From Chromobacterium subtsugae (GTDB lineage Bacteria; Pseudomonadota; Gammaproteobacteria; Burkholderiales; Chromobacteriaceae), in the NCBI RefSeq assembly GCF_001676875.1, contig NZ_JYKA01000019.1, positions 1-64,000 of the forward strand: a stretch of DNA of 64,000 nt, in the 5' to 3' direction. The notes beneath the pieces are model-generated. The model did not search any database. It had not been told where the DNA came from and worked only from the letters and a program-made list of their open reading frames with translations. Below, piece after piece: positions 1 to 11,271 of this stretch. The first letter of the stretch is position 1, and every line of letters begins with the position of its first letter. The translations under genes and the position numbers were made by a program.

Positions 1-66
1 TTGCCATTGACCACTGCGCGCATCCCGCACAAAATCAGCCCTTTACCGACTGGAAGGTGGCAGCCG

Positions 67-981
67 ATGGTTTCTCGCAGCAGCAAGCCCGTCCGGCGAA
101 TTCTGGCGGGCGATCGCAGCCTGTTCATCCACAGCATGCCGCGGCATTCGCTGCATGACCTATACCATTACTGCATGACCATCAGCTGGCCGCGTTTTTA
201 CCTGTTCATCGCGGCGGCTTTCCTGGCCTTGAACCTGTTGTTCGCCGGCTTTTACCAGTTGCAGCCAGGCGGTATCGCCAACCAGTTTCCACAAGGTTTT
301 CTCGGAGCATTCTTCTTCAGCGTCGAGACGCTGGCCACCGTCGGCTATGGCGACATGCATCCGCAAACCCTGTATACCCACTGGATTTCCATGCTGGAAA
401 TCTTTATCGGCATGATGAGCATAGCCTTGATCACCGGCGTCACCTTTGCTCGCTTTTCGCGGCCTAGGGCGCGCATCGTTTTCACCAGCCTAGCGGTGGT
501 GAGGCCGTTGAACGGCGAGCCGGCGCTGATGCTGCGCGCGGCCAATGCCAGAAACAATGTGATCATCGATGCCAGCGCCCGTCTGCGTTTGTTGCAACAT
601 GAAGTTACGGCGGAAGGGACGGCGTTTCGCAAGCTCTACGACCTGGAACTGGTGCGCGACGAGCACCCGATGTTCGTGCTGGGCTGGACGCTGGTGCACA
701 AGCTGGATGAGCGCAGCCCGCTGTATCGGCGCGATGCCGAGTCGCTGGCGGCGGTGAAGGCGCAGTTGATCCTGTCCATCAGCGGCATAGACGAAACCAC
801 CATCCAGCCCATGGTGGCGCGTCATACCTTCTCGCATCTGGATATCCGCTGGAATCATGTTTTCGCCGACCTGATCTATACCGACGAAGAAGAAAACGAC
901 CATGTCGATTATCAGTTGTTGCAAGAGGTGAGGCCGCTGCGCGCCGATGGCGGCCAATCGGACGAGGCTGAGCGGCGCTAG
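67..981 (+). CDS. Inward-rectifier potassium channel (KirBac family)
   Basis: This is a 304-aa inner-membrane K+ channel. The selectivity filter TVGYGD lies at residues 91-96, between two transmembrane helices (about residues 40-65 and 105-128). A beta-rich cytoplasmic domain follows, as in KirBac channels. The start at 67 begins MVSRSSKPVRR, which suits the family, and has a GGAAGG-like ribosome site upstream. The frame is open to base 1, but the upstream residues look non-native. KirBac proteins conduct K+ and are gated by ligands on the cytoplasmic domain. The gene is convergent with the sensor kinase downstream (36-bp gap). Family assignment is firm; the gating ligand is unknown. Confidence 0.9.
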   Translation: MVSRSSKPVRRILAGDRSLFIHSMPRHSLHDLYHYCMTISWPRFYLFIAAAFLALNLLFAGFYQLQPGGIANQFPQGFLGAFFFSVETLATVGYGDMHPQTLYTHWISMLEIFIGMMSIALITGVTFARFSRPRARIVFTSLAVVRPLNGEPALMLRAANARNNVIIDASARLRLLQHEVTAEGTAFRKLYDLELVRDEHPMFVLGWTLVHKLDERSPLYRRDAESLAAVKAQLILSISGIDETTIQPMVARHTFSHLDIRWNHVFADLIYTDEEENDHVDYQLLQEVRPLRADGGQSDEAERR

Positions 982-1017
982 GCTGCATCCGGCCGGCATT
1001 CGAAACCATGCCATCCG

Positions 1018-2808
1018 TCAGGCGGGATTCGGCGGGAAGGTGATGATGAAGGCAGTGTTGTGGCCCGGCTCGCTTTCCAGCCGGATCTGTCCCTTCAGGA
1101 TCACCTGCACGATATTGTGCACCATCGCCAGGCCCAGCCCCACGCCGCCTTGCCCCATGCGGGTGGTGAAAAAGGGATCGAACACCTTGCCGTGCAACTC
1201 CGCCGGAATGCCTTTGCCGTCGTCCTCGTAGCGCAGCGTGATGTCGCCCTGCGATTGGCTGATGGTGATGGCTATGCAGCCCTGGTTGCGCCCTTCGAAG
1301 CCGTGGGTCAGCGAGTTGGCGACCAGGTGCGAAACCAGCTGCTCCAGCGCGCTGGGATAATTTTCTATCATCAGGTGGGCCGGCGCGTGCATCTCCACCA
1401 GCAGATGCGGGTGATGCTCGGGCGGCAGCAGCGCTTTCAGCAGCTGGCCGATGACTTCGCCGGGGCTGAACACGCGTTTGGGCTGGTCCAGCTGGTCGAC
1501 GGCAATCTGCTTGAAGCGGCCGATCAGATCGCCGGCCTGTTCGCTGTTGCGTTGCAACAGTTCACAGGTTTCGCCGGCCTTCAGCAGGAAATCCTGCAGT
1601 CCCTTGCGCGACAGCTGCTTGTCGGCGTCGGCGCGGGCGATGTCGGCCACGTCGGCCTGGATCTGCGACGAGCATAGAAGGATGTTGCCTATCGGGGTGT
1701 TGAGCTCGTGCGCCATGCCTGCCACCATCCGGGCCAGCGCCGTCTGCTTTTCGGCGATGCTGATTTGGTGCATCGCTTTCTTCAGCTCGGCGGTGCGGCT
1801 GGCCACCCGTTCTTCCAGATGGCTGTTCAATAGCTGCAGCTCGCCTTCCGCGTGCTTGCGGCGGCTGATGTCGGAGTAGGTGCCTATCATTCGCAGCGGC
1901 TGGCCTTGGGCGTCGTGGCTGACCACCATGCCGCGGCCCAGCAGCCAGATCCAGTCCTGGTCCTTGCGGAAGCGATGCTCGGTGACGAAGGAACCCTGGG
2001 GTTGGCGCAGATAGCTGGCCAGGTCGGCCAGCACGGTCGGCAGGTCGTCGGGGTGGATGCCGGTTTGCCAGAGCTGGAAATCGGCGATGTCGGCCGGCCG
2101 CGACAAGCCCAAGAGTTGCTGGCAGCGGCTGGAGAAAAAGATTTCGCCATTGGCGATGTTCCAGTCCCAGACGCCGTCGCCGGCGCCTTCCAGCGCGAAG
2201 TGCCAGCGCTCCTCGCTCTCGCGCAGCGCGCGCAAGGCTTTCTGCTCGCCGGCGCGCAGCAGTTCGAACTCGCGGCGCACCCGCTCGGCCTCGTCGGCGC
2301 GCAGGGCGGCGTCTTCCTGCGCGCGGGCCTTGTCGTTGTAGATCTGCTTGAGGTCGCGCTCCACCATGCTGCGGAACTGCGCCAGCAGCTGCCGGTAGAT
2401 GGGGGTGTAGGCGTTTTCGACGCGGTCGAGTATGCAGATGGTGCCGAAGATGTCCTGATTCGGCCAGGTCAGCGGCATGCCCATATAGGAGATCATGCCC
2501 AGCTTGATATCGGGGTTGTCGCACCAGTCCGGATCGGTCAGCGCATTGGGCACGGTCAGCTCGTTGCGGGAGCTCATCACGGTTTCGCAGTACAGGCCGG
2601 TGCCGAGGTCGGCCATTTCGTCTTCCTCGTAGGGGTTGCCGGCGCTGTGGCTGGAGAGGAAGACCTTGATGCGCGGCGGCTGCACCTGCATGATCAATGC
2701 CGCCGGAATGCTGACTATCCTGGCCAGCAGGTCCAGCACTTGCTGCCATTTTTCCGCGTAATCGTGGCTGACGTCTAGATTGCGGGTTTCTACCTTGGGG
2801 GTGGCCAT
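1018..2808 (-). CDS. GAF-PAS hybrid sensor histidine kinase
   Basis: This 596-aa sensor kinase has no obvious transmembrane segment, so it is probably cytosolic. An N-terminal GAF domain (about residues 20-165) is followed by a short coiled coil and a PAS_3-type domain (about 200-320). A second coiled coil leads to the phospho-acceptor box MAHELNTP, with His367. The C-terminal ATPase domain shows DDGKGIP and GVGLGLAM. The start at MATPKVETRN was preferred over an upstream in-frame one because GGAG precedes it and the upstream residues look non-coding. No response regulator is adjacent, so this is an orphan kinase. The signal is not predictable from sequence. Confidence 0.85.
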   Translation of the reverse strand: MATPKVETRNLDVSHDYAEKWQQVLDLLARIVSIPAALIMQVQPPRIKVFLSSHSAGNPYEEDEMADLGTGLYCETVMSSRNELTVPNALTDPDWCDNPDIKLGMISYMGMPLTWPNQDIFGTICILDRVENAYTPIYRQLLAQFRSMVERDLKQIYNDKARAQEDAALRADEAERVRREFELLRAGEQKALRALRESEERWHFALEGAGDGVWDWNIANGEIFFSSRCQQLLGLSRPADIADFQLWQTGIHPDDLPTVLADLASYLRQPQGSFVTEHRFRKDQDWIWLLGRGMVVSHDAQGQPLRMIGTYSDISRRKHAEGELQLLNSHLEERVASRTAELKKAMHQISIAEKQTALARMVAGMAHELNTPIGNILLCSSQIQADVADIARADADKQLSRKGLQDFLLKAGETCELLQRNSEQAGDLIGRFKQIAVDQLDQPKRVFSPGEVIGQLLKALLPPEHHPHLLVEMHAPAHLMIENYPSALEQLVSHLVANSLTHGFEGRNQGCIAITISQSQGDITLRYEDDGKGIPAELHGKVFDPFFTTRMGQGGVGLGLAMVHNIVQVILKGQIRLESEPGHNTAFIITFPPNPA

Positions 2809-2873
2809 GCGGCAACTCCGCTGCGTGCATATGCTTAGTAGTTTTAGCATATGGCGGCGCGGCGTTGGGCAAT

Positions 2874-2898
2874 GAAAAAGCCCCGCGGCGGCGGGGCT
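2874..2898 (-). terminator. Rho-independent terminator of pssA
   Basis: Read on the minus strand, AGCCCCGC and GCGGGGCT form an 8-bp stem with a 4-nt loop, followed by a run of five T. It starts 13 bases after the pssA stop. Confidence 0.85.
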
Positions 2899-2911
2899 GG
2901 GAAGCAAGGTC

Positions 2912-4252
2912 TTACAGCATCAGGTTCAGCATGCGGTCTATCCGCACCCGGCTCAGGCGGGTCAGCAGCTTCTTGATCTGTTCCGGGTAGTGGCGGACGT
3001 CTTCCAGCTGGCGATAGTGCTTGAGCAAGGTGGTGTGGCGCAGGATGCTTTGTTGTTCGGCCTGGCTCTGAGCCTGCAGCTGGCGCTGCGGATCGCGCAG
3101 CAGCAAGGCGTTTTCCAGATCCAGCCGGAAGGCGCGCGGATTGAGGTTGTTGCCGGTCAGCAGGATGTAGCGCTCGTCGCCCCACATGCCCTTGAGGTGG
3201 AAGGTGTTGTCGCCGTCCTTCCACAGGTGGACGCGCAGTTCGCCGCGGTTGACGAACTGGCGCTGGCGCTTGGCGAAGCGGCGCAGGTTCATCTCGTACA
3301 AATAAGGCAGAGCGCCGATCACCCGGAACGGCTGTTTGGGCGGGATGTAGAAATCGTTGGCGGTCTTGTCGCCGACCACGATGTCGATCTCCACGCCGCG
3401 GCGCAGCGCGCGGTTGATTTCCAGCACCACCGAGCGGGGGAAGTTGAAATAGGGCGTGCAGATGAAAAGCTTGCGCTCGGTGCTGGCGATGACGTCCAGG
3501 ATGGCGCGGTTCAGGCGGTTGCCCTTGCCTATGCCGACGATGGGGCTGACGCTAAGCTGATCGGGCGCCGCCTGGCCGCCGGCCAGCCGGTATTGGCTAT
3601 GCACCAGCTTGTCGCGCAGCTGGCGGATTTCCTTGCGTATGCTGCGGGTGGACGGCGCCGGCTTGTCCAGGCGGAACACCGCCGGGTCGTTGAAGAACTG
3701 TTCGGCCATGAAGCCGGCCATCGCGTCGGCCAGCTCCGGATTGCGGATCAGGTGGTAGCGGTCGAAACGGTATTTGTCCAGCTTGTGCAGGTAGACATTG
3801 TTGAGGCTGGCGCCGCTGTAGTAGACGGTATCGTCGATGACGAAGCCCTTCAGGTGCAGCACGCCGAACAGCTCGCGGGTTTGCACCGGCACGCCGTAGA
3901 TCGGGATGTCCAGCTCCCGGCGCGCCGCCTCGTCGCGATACCAGGCGGCGTTGCAGTGCGACTGGTCTTCGCCGATCCTGCCGCGCTGGGCGCGGTGCCA
4001 GTCCACCATCACCCGGATGTCCAGGCTTGGGCGGCGCTGCTTGGCTTGGTAGAGGGCGTCCAGTATTTCGCGGCCGGCTTCCTCGTTCTCCAGGTAGAGC
4101 GAGCACAGATAGATGCGTTGCTCGGCGGCGGCGATGCCGGCCAGCAGGCGCAGGCGGAACTCGCTAGTTTGCAGCAGCGTGGAGAAGTCTTCCGGCCGCA
4201 GAGGCAGCCAGGGCAGACGGGAAAGCGTTGGTCGGGTAAGCAGAAATGCCAT
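2912..4252 (-). CDS. pssA: CDP-diacylglycerol--serine O-phosphatidyltransferase
   Basis: This 446-aa protein belongs to the phospholipase D superfamily and is close in length to E. coli PssA (451 aa). It exchanges CMP for serine on CDP-diacylglycerol to make phosphatidylserine, the precursor of phosphatidylethanolamine. The two catalytic HKD motifs are visible as HLKGFVIDD and HLKGMWGDE. It lacks transmembrane helices, consistent with the peripheral-membrane PssA subclass rather than the integral-membrane one. It has its own terminator and is transcribed divergently from rppH. A generic PLD-domain phosphatase is less likely given the full-length match to PssA layout. Confidence 0.9.
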   Translation of the reverse strand: MAFLLTRPTLSRLPWLPLRPEDFSTLLQTSEFRLRLLAGIAAAEQRIYLCSLYLENEEAGREILDALYQAKQRRPSLDIRVMVDWHRAQRGRIGEDQSHCNAAWYRDEAARRELDIPIYGVPVQTRELFGVLHLKGFVIDDTVYYSGASLNNVYLHKLDKYRFDRYHLIRNPELADAMAGFMAEQFFNDPAVFRLDKPAPSTRSIRKEIRQLRDKLVHSQYRLAGGQAAPDQLSVSPIVGIGKGNRLNRAILDVIASTERKLFICTPYFNFPRSVVLEINRALRRGVEIDIVVGDKTANDFYIPPKQPFRVIGALPYLYEMNLRRFAKRQRQFVNRGELRVHLWKDGDNTFHLKGMWGDERYILLTGNNLNPRAFRLDLENALLLRDPQRQLQAQSQAEQQSILRHTTLLKHYRQLEDVRHYPEQIKKLLTRLSRVRIDRMLNLML

Positions 4253-4439
4253 GAATGCGCAGTTGAATGACGTTCAATCGACGCATCGTAGCACCGTTTG
4301 GCTGGTTTGGGGGAGACGGCGGCGCGCGGGCGGCGGCGCTCAAGTTTTTAAAGTGTCGGCGGGCCGGAGTTTCGCGCATGGCAAGGCAGACGGAAATGTG
4401 CAAAAATTCCGGTAACTAGACGAATTGCAGGTTTTTTCC

Positions 4440-4964
4440 ATGCTGGACCGGGACGGATACCGCCCAAATGTCGGAATCATCCTCACCAACTCCAGGAATG
4501 AGGTGTTCTGGGGCAAGCGCGTGCGCGAACACTCTTGGCAGTTTCCGCAAGGCGGCATCAAGCCGGGCGAAAGCCCGGAAGCGGCGATGTACCGCGAGCT
4601 GCTGGAGGAGGTGGGCTTGCTGCCTCAGCACGTGAAGATCCTGGGACGCACCCGCGACTGGATGCGTTACGAGGTGCCGACGAATTGGGTACGCCGCGAA
4701 TGGCGCGGCAGTTACAAGGGCCAGAAGCAGATCTGGTTTCTGTTGCGGCTGGTCGGGCGCGACAGCGACGTCTGCCTGCGCGCCACCAGCCATCCGGAGT
4801 TCGATGGCTGGCGCTGGAATGATTACTGGGCGCCGGTGGACGCGGTGATCGAATTCAAGCGCGACGTGTACGAGCGGGCGCTGTCGGAATTGTCGCGCTT
4901 TTTGCGCGGCGTGGAGAGCCACCACGCCTACCAGGCGCGCACCGGCGCGCAGAGCGAGCATTGA
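4440..4964 (+). CDS. rppH: RNA pyrophosphohydrolase (Nudix)
   Basis: This 174-aa Nudix hydrolase removes pyrophosphate from the 5' end of triphosphorylated mRNA, which triggers RNase E decay. The Nudix box is complete: [12 protein letters not shown] followed by REL-LEEVG. The N-terminus [13 protein letters not shown] is typical of RppH, and AGG lies 8 nt upstream of this ATG; a longer in-frame start 15 bases upstream is less likely. A terminator follows at about 30 bp, so it is probably monocistronic. Confidence 0.93.
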   Translation: MLDRDGYRPNVGIILTNSRNEVFWGKRVREHSWQFPQGGIKPGESPEAAMYRELLEEVGLLPQHVKILGRTRDWMRYEVPTNWVRREWRGSYKGQKQIWFLLRLVGRDSDVCLRATSHPEFDGWRWNDYWAPVDAVIEFKRDVYERALSELSRFLRGVESHHAYQARTGAQSEH

Positions 4965-4992
4965 CGGCGGCGCCGTTTCAGCTATACCCACA

Positions 4993-5020
4993 CGGCGGGC
5001 CGATGCCCGCTGTCTTTTTT
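4993..5020 (+). terminator. Rho-independent terminator of rppH
   Basis: GCGGGC-CGAT-GCCCGC forms a 6-bp stem with a CGAT loop. It is followed by TGTC and six T between rppH and parE. Confidence 0.75.
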
Positions 5021-5079
5021 CCCGCCGCTCTTGCCGGAGCGGCGCAGGCGCGAGTCGCGGATAAAGCAAGACCAAGAAT

Positions 5080-7044
<1,965 letters not shown>

Positions 7045-7069
7045 TCCGGTCCGTGCCGATGCCCGGCAG

Positions 7070-7103
7070 ACCCGCCCGCCTGCGAAGGCCGGCGGGTTTT
7101 TTC
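7070..7103 (+). terminator. Rho-independent terminator of parE
   Basis: ACCCGCC pairs with GGCGGGT, with a smaller inner stem in the loop, followed by six T. It begins 25 bases after the parE stop. Confidence 0.85.
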
Positions 7104-7107
7104 ATGG

Positions 7108-7821
7108 CTAATCGTAGCGCGCCAGCAGCGCCGCCATCTCGCGCCGGCCGGCGGCGGAAACGCAGGCCGCGCGCAGTTTTTCCAGCGTCGCCGCATCGCG
7201 CGCCAGCGGGTGGGCGCGCGACACGTATACCGCCATCGGCTCGCTGCTGATCGGCAATTCGGTCCATTTGTCGGCGGGGGAGGACAGTTCGCGCAGCACG
7301 CGGCCGCAGCCGGGCCGCACGCACATCATCGCGTCCAGCCGGCCGATGCGCAGCATGCCGAAGCCCTGGCGCATGTCGGCCACCCGCACCGGGGCGGCGG
7401 CGGAAGCCGTCAGAAAGGCGTCCAGCGTATGGGTGCCGCGCAGTATGCCCACCGGTCGTCGCCGGAAGTCCTCGGGCCGCAGCGGGCGGCTGGCCTGGCG
7501 GTGGATCAGCGACAGCCGGATGGCGGCGGGACGACACAGCTCCAGGCCGAAGGCGTCGCGCTCCGGCGAGGCGGTGATCAGCGCCAGCGCGTCGCGGCCG
7601 GCTTTCAGGTCTTCCACCAGGCGCGGCAGCGGCCGGGTGTCCTGCGCCAGCCGCAGCCCGCTTTGCGCGGCCAGCCAGCCGAGAAAGCGCGGCGTCAGGC
7701 CGTCGCCGCTGGCCGGATCGCCCCAGGGCTCTATCGCCTGGCTGTACGCCGGTATCGGCTCGGCATGGGGAAAGAGCGGGCATAGCAGCAGCGCCAGCCC
7801 GCCCCACAGGATAGCTTTCAT
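7108..7821 (-). CDS. Periplasmic substrate-binding protein, SBP_bac_3-like
   Basis: This 237-aa exported protein has a signal peptide (MKAILWGGLALLLCP, cleavage probably after HAEP near residue 22). The body resembles amino-acid-type periplasmic binding domains, with the pattern ..LTPRFLGWLAAQSGLRL.. followed by two alpha/beta lobes. No permease or ATPase gene is adjacent. It is therefore either a lone scavenging protein or one of the divergent binding-domain proteins that Chromobacterium-type genomes carry in many copies. The ligand cannot be inferred. The three other binding-protein-like genes in this window are similarly orphaned. Confidence 0.7.
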   Translation of the reverse strand: MKAILWGGLALLLCPLFPHAEPIPAYSQAIEPWGDPASGDGLTPRFLGWLAAQSGLRLAQDTRPLPRLVEDLKAGRDALALITASPERDAFGLELCRPAAIRLSLIHRQASRPLRPEDFRRRPVGILRGTHTLDAFLTASAAAPVRVADMRQGFGMLRIGRLDAMMCVRPGCGRVLRELSSPADKWTELPISSEPMAVYVSRAHPLARDAATLEKLRAACVSAAGRREMAALLARYD

Positions 7822-7876
7822 CGCGGCGTCCGGTGTTTGGCGGCTGTTGCAGTATAGGTTGGCCGCGCGCCGGGCC

Positions 7877-8473
7877 TTACCAGACCTTGAAGACTTGTCC
7901 GGTCTCCACGCCTTCGACGCTGCGTTGATAGGCGCGCGCGGCTCTGGCGGCCGGCACGGCCTCGAAGCCGGGGAATAAGTCCTTCAGAGCTTCCCAGGAC
8001 TCTTGCAAAACGCCGGGGCTGACGACGTTGATCCTTTGGCCGGCTGCCAGCTCCACTGCGGCACCCCGGACGAAGCCTTCTATCGCGGCATTGACGGCGC
8101 AGGCGTTGCTGCCGTGTCGGATCGGTATTTCATTGCCCATGCCGCTGGTCAGCGTGATCGAACCGCCATCGCTGAGAAAGTGCTGGCCGATCAGGGCCAG
8201 GTTCACCTGCCCCAGCAATTTGCCGTCCAGGCCGATGCGGAACTGCTCGGACGACATTTCGGTCAGCGAGCCCAAGTGCAGGCTGCCGGCCGCGCTGACG
8301 ATGGCGTCCACCTTGCCGATGCGTTCAAACAGCGCGCGGATGCTGGACGGCTCGGAGAGGTCGACGCGGACCTCCCCGCCGCTGCGGCTGGCTGCGATGA
8401 CTTGATGATGTGACAGCGCTTGCGACACGGAACGTCCTATGGTTCCGCCGGCGCCGACTAGCAGTATCTTCAT
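7877..8473 (-). CDS. Short-chain dehydrogenase-like protein, copy 1
   Basis: This 198-aa protein has a Rossmann fold with the nucleotide-binding glycine motif LLVGAGGTIGR. The usual SDR catalytic Tyr-x3-Lys is missing: the aligned segment reads ACAVNAAIEGF, so neither Tyr nor Lys is in place. It aligns without gaps, by eye over half identical, to the next gene upstream, which is also 198 aa. The pair is a tandem duplication. AGGAGA lies just upstream of the start. Substrate is unknown. Both genes are probably controlled by the divergent LysR gene at 9204. Confidence 0.8.
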   Translation of the reverse strand: MKILLVGAGGTIGRSVSQALSHHQVIAASRSGGEVRVDLSEPSSIRALFERIGKVDAIVSAAGSLHLGSLTEMSSEQFRIGLDGKLLGQVNLALIGQHFLSDGGSITLTSGMGNEIPIRHGSNACAVNAAIEGFVRGAAVELAAGQRINVVSPGVLQESWEALKDLFPGFEAVPAARAARAYQRSVEGVETGQVFKVW

Positions 8474-8501
8474 GGCCTGTCTCCTGCCCTGGTTTGGGGA
8501 A

Positions 8502-9098
8502 TCACCACACGGTCAGCGTCTGGCTGTTGGCGATGCCCTCCACGCTGCGCACATAGGCCAGCGCCGCGCGCGCGGCCGGCACCGGCTCGAAGCCGGGGAA
8601 GAAGGGCGCGTAGCCGTCCCAGGACTCTTGCAGCGCGTTGGGGCTGACCACATTGATGCGGCGGTCGCGGCCCAGCTCCAGCGCAGCGGCGGCGGCGAAG
8701 CCTTCCAGCGCGCGGTTGACCGCGGTGGCGTTGGCGCCCTGGCGGATGGGTTGGGCGCTGATGATGCCGCTGGTCAGGGTGATGGAGCCGCCGTCATTCA
8801 GATAATGCTGGCCGGTCAGCGCCAGGTCGATCTGGCCCAGCAGCTTGTCGTTCAGGCCGATGCGGAAGTCGGCGGCAGTCATCTCGGCCAGCGGGGCGAA
8901 GTGCACGCTGCCGGTGGCGCTGACGATGGCGTCGAGGCGGCCGGCCTGCTCGAACATCCACTGCACGCTGGCGCTGTCGGTGATGTCGACGCGCAGGTCG
9001 CCGCTGCCGCGGCCGGCGGTGATGACTTGATGGTGGGACAGCGCTTGATGCACGGCGCGGCCCAGCGTGCCGCTGGCGCCTACGAGCAGAATCTTCAT
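8502..9098 (-). CDS. Short-chain dehydrogenase-like protein, copy 2
   Basis: This 198-aa paralogue of the gene just downstream has the glycine motif LLVGASGTLGR and identical segments such as QALSHHQVI, GGSITLTSG and RSVEG. The catalytic YxxxK of classical SDRs is again absent (ATAVNRALEGF). It is first in a probable two-gene operon, 28 bp from copy 1, divergent from a LysR regulator across a 105-bp gap. The duplication is older than strain level because the proteins have diverged throughout. Function is probably NAD(P)H-dependent, but this is not established. Confidence 0.8.
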   Translation of the reverse strand: MKILLVGASGTLGRAVHQALSHHQVITAGRGSGDLRVDITDSASVQWMFEQAGRLDAIVSATGSVHFAPLAEMTAADFRIGLNDKLLGQIDLALTGQHYLNDGGSITLTSGIISAQPIRQGANATAVNRALEGFAAAAALELGRDRRINVVSPNALQESWDGYAPFFPGFEPVPAARAALAYVRSVEGIANSQTLTVW

Positions 9099-9203
9099 GG
9101 ATGTTCTCCGTTATGGGTTGCGATGTCCGCAGTGTGCATGGATTCGCTGGTTTGATTAATCCGCTATGATGAACAAAATTGATAACTTGGAGTTTCTAAT
9201 CTC

Positions 9204-10088
9204 GTGGACCGACTGCTCAGCATGGAATTGTTCGTCGCGGTGGTGGAGAAGGGCAGCTTCACCGCGGCGGCCGACGCCCACCGGTTGTCCCAGCCCATGG
9301 TCGGCAAGCATATCGCGGCTTTGGAGGCGCGGCTGGGCGGCAAGCTGCTGGTGCGGACCACGCGCCGGCAGCAGTTGACCGAGCTGGGCCAGCATTACTT
9401 TCAACGCTGCCGCGCCATCCTGGCCGAATTGGCGGCGGCCGAGGACGCGGCGGCGCTGCTGCGGGCGCAGCCGCGCGGGGTGCTGCGGATCAATGCCTCG
9501 GTTACGTTCGGCACGCTGAGGCTGGCGCCGCTGTTGGCCGATTTCATGGCGCGCTATCCGGATATCGGGGTGGAGCTGGAACTGAGCGACCAGCTGGTGG
9601 ATCTGGTGGCCGACGGCTATGACGCGGTGTTCCGCATCGGCCATCTGGCCGATTCCGGCATGGTGGCGCGGCGTTTGCGGCCGTACCGGATGATGATCGC
9701 CGCCTCGCCCGCCTATCTGGCCGCGCGCGGCACGCCGGCGACGCCGGCCGATCTGGCGGAGCACGACTGCCTGGGCTTCAGCCGCTGGCGGCGCGACGAC
9801 GGCTGGGAGGCGCTGGCGCAGCGGCATGGCCTGCGGATGCGCGCCAGCCGCTTCCTGTGCAATCAGGGCCAGGCTTTGCGCCAGCTGGCGCTCTCCGGCG
9901 CAGGCATCGCGCTGCAGGCGGAGGCGTTATTGGCCGGGGATGTGGCGGAGGGCAGGCTGGTGTCGCTGCTGGACGGCTATCTGCCCGATCCCAAGCCCAT
10001 GCACCTGATTTACCCGGCCGACCGCCAACCCTTGCCCAAGCTGCGGGTTTTCGTCGATTTCATAGCCGAGCGGCTGGGCGAACTGTGA
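9204..10088 (+). CDS. LysR-family transcriptional regulator
   Basis: This 294-aa protein has an N-terminal winged helix-turn-helix (MELFVAVVEKGSFTAAADAH, residues about 7-26) and a C-terminal effector-binding domain. It resembles the large CrgA/AaeR-like clade that controls adjacent oxidoreductases. The start is a GTG with GGAG 11 nt upstream; an ATG six codons in is an alternative. It is divergent from the SDR pair, so it most likely regulates them from the shared 105-bp region. Confidence 0.85.
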   Translation: MDRLLSMELFVAVVEKGSFTAAADAHRLSQPMVGKHIAALEARLGGKLLVRTTRRQQLTELGQHYFQRCRAILAELAAAEDAAALLRAQPRGVLRINASVTFGTLRLAPLLADFMARYPDIGVELELSDQLVDLVADGYDAVFRIGHLADSGMVARRLRPYRMMIAASPAYLAARGTPATPADLAEHDCLGFSRWRRDDGWEALAQRHGLRMRASRFLCNQGQALRQLALSGAGIALQAEALLAGDVAEGRLVSLLDGYLPDPKPMHLIYPADRQPLPKLRVFVDFIAERLGEL

Positions 10089-10156
10089 GGGCAGGTGACC
10101 GCCCCTGTCAGAATTTCTCGTTTGTATAGTCCTGCGGCGGCGAGTAGTGTCAAGGC

Positions 10157-10714
10157 ATGAATAGCGATCTGATTCTTCCCAGCCGGCGCGAGCTGTTCGC
10201 CGGCTTCTTCTCCATCGGCGTCAGCGGTTTCGGCGGCGTGCTGCCGCAGGCGCACAGCATGCTGGTGCTGAAGCGGCGCTGGCTGTCCGAGGCCGACTTC
10301 GCCGAGCAGCTGGGGCTGTGCCAGGTGCTGCCCGGTCCCAATATCGTCAATATGGCGGTGTCGATAGGCGCGCGCTTCCACGGGCCGAGCGGCGCGCTGG
10401 CGGCGGTGTGCGGCCTGCTGTTGGCGCCCATGGTCATCGTACTGTTGTTGGCTTCCGTTTACGGCCGCTACCGCCAGCTGCCGCTGGTGGAGCATGTGAT
10501 GCATGGCCTGGCGGCGGCCGCCGCCGGCCTGTTACTGGCGATGGCGCTGCGTTTGCTGTCCAGGCTGGAGCGGCGTGTCTGGAGCGCGCTGGTGGTGGCC
10601 GCCACCTTCGCCGCCATCGCGGTGTTCCGCCTGCCTTTGCTGTGGGTGCTGCTGGCCTCGGCGCCGTTGGCGCTGGCGCTGGCGTGGCTGAACAGAGGGA
10701 GGGCGGCGACATGA
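10157..10714 (+). CDS. Chromate transporter, first half-size subunit
   Basis: This 185-aa membrane protein is one of a pair of short-chain CHR-family proteins. It shows the CHR signatures FGGVLPQAHSM and QVLPGPNIVNMA, followed by hydrophobic helices. In the short-chain form two homologous halves together form the transporter, which exports chromate or possibly sulfate-like anions. The stop overlaps the start of the second half by 4 bp (ATGA), so the two are translationally coupled. Confidence 0.85.
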   Translation: MNSDLILPSRRELFAGFFSIGVSGFGGVLPQAHSMLVLKRRWLSEADFAEQLGLCQVLPGPNIVNMAVSIGARFHGPSGALAAVCGLLLAPMVIVLLLASVYGRYRQLPLVEHVMHGLAAAAAGLLLAMALRLLSRLERRVWSALVVAATFAAIAVFRLPLLWVLLASAPLALALAWLNRGRAAT

Positions 10715-11226
10715 TTCTGTTGGTGCTGCTGTGGCATTTCAGCCTGATGTCGCTGCTGGCGGTGGGCGGCGCCAATGTGCTGTTGCCTGAGCTGCAGCGG
10801 CTGGTGGTGGCCGAGGGCTGGATGAGCGCCGGCCAGTTCGCCGAGCTGTTCGCCATCGCCCAGGCCGCGCCGGGCCCCAATGTGCTGGTGGTCAGCCTGA
10901 TAGGCTGGCATGTGGCCGGCCTGGCCGGGGCGCTGGTCTGCATGCTGGGCATGTGTCTGCCGTCGTCGCTGCTGAGCTTCTATGTCTCCCGCTGGTGGGA
11001 GGCCAACCAGGGCGGCGAACTGGCCCGGCTGCTGGCGCGCGCCTTGCTGCCTCTGACGGTGGGCCTGGTCGGCGCCAGCGCCTGCCTGTTGCTACAGGCG
11101 GCCAACCGCGACGCCGCCGGCTGGGGCGTGAGCCTGGCGGTGGCCTGGATCGCCTGGCGGCGCAACTGGAATCCGCTGTGGCTGCTGCTGCTGGGCGGGC
11201 TGGCGGGCGGCTTGGGCTGGCTCTGA
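10711..11226 (+). CDS. Chromate transporter, second half-size subunit
   Basis: This 171-aa membrane protein is homologous to its partner upstream and carries the matching motifs GGANVLLPEL and QAAPGPNVLVVS. It presumably pairs with the first subunit in inverted topology, as in other short-chain CHR pairs. Expression depends on the upstream gene through the ATGA overlap. Whether chromate is the natural substrate is not shown by sequence. Confidence 0.85.
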   Translation: MILLVLLWHFSLMSLLAVGGANVLLPELQRLVVAEGWMSAGQFAELFAIAQAAPGPNVLVVSLIGWHVAGLAGALVCMLGMCLPSSLLSFYVSRWWEANQGGELARLLARALLPLTVGLVGASACLLLQAANRDAAGWGVSLAVAWIAWRRNWNPLWLLLLGGLAGGLGWL

Positions 11227-11271
11227 TCCGCGGCCATAATGGAGGCATCGGGGCGACGGGGTGCTTCCATC

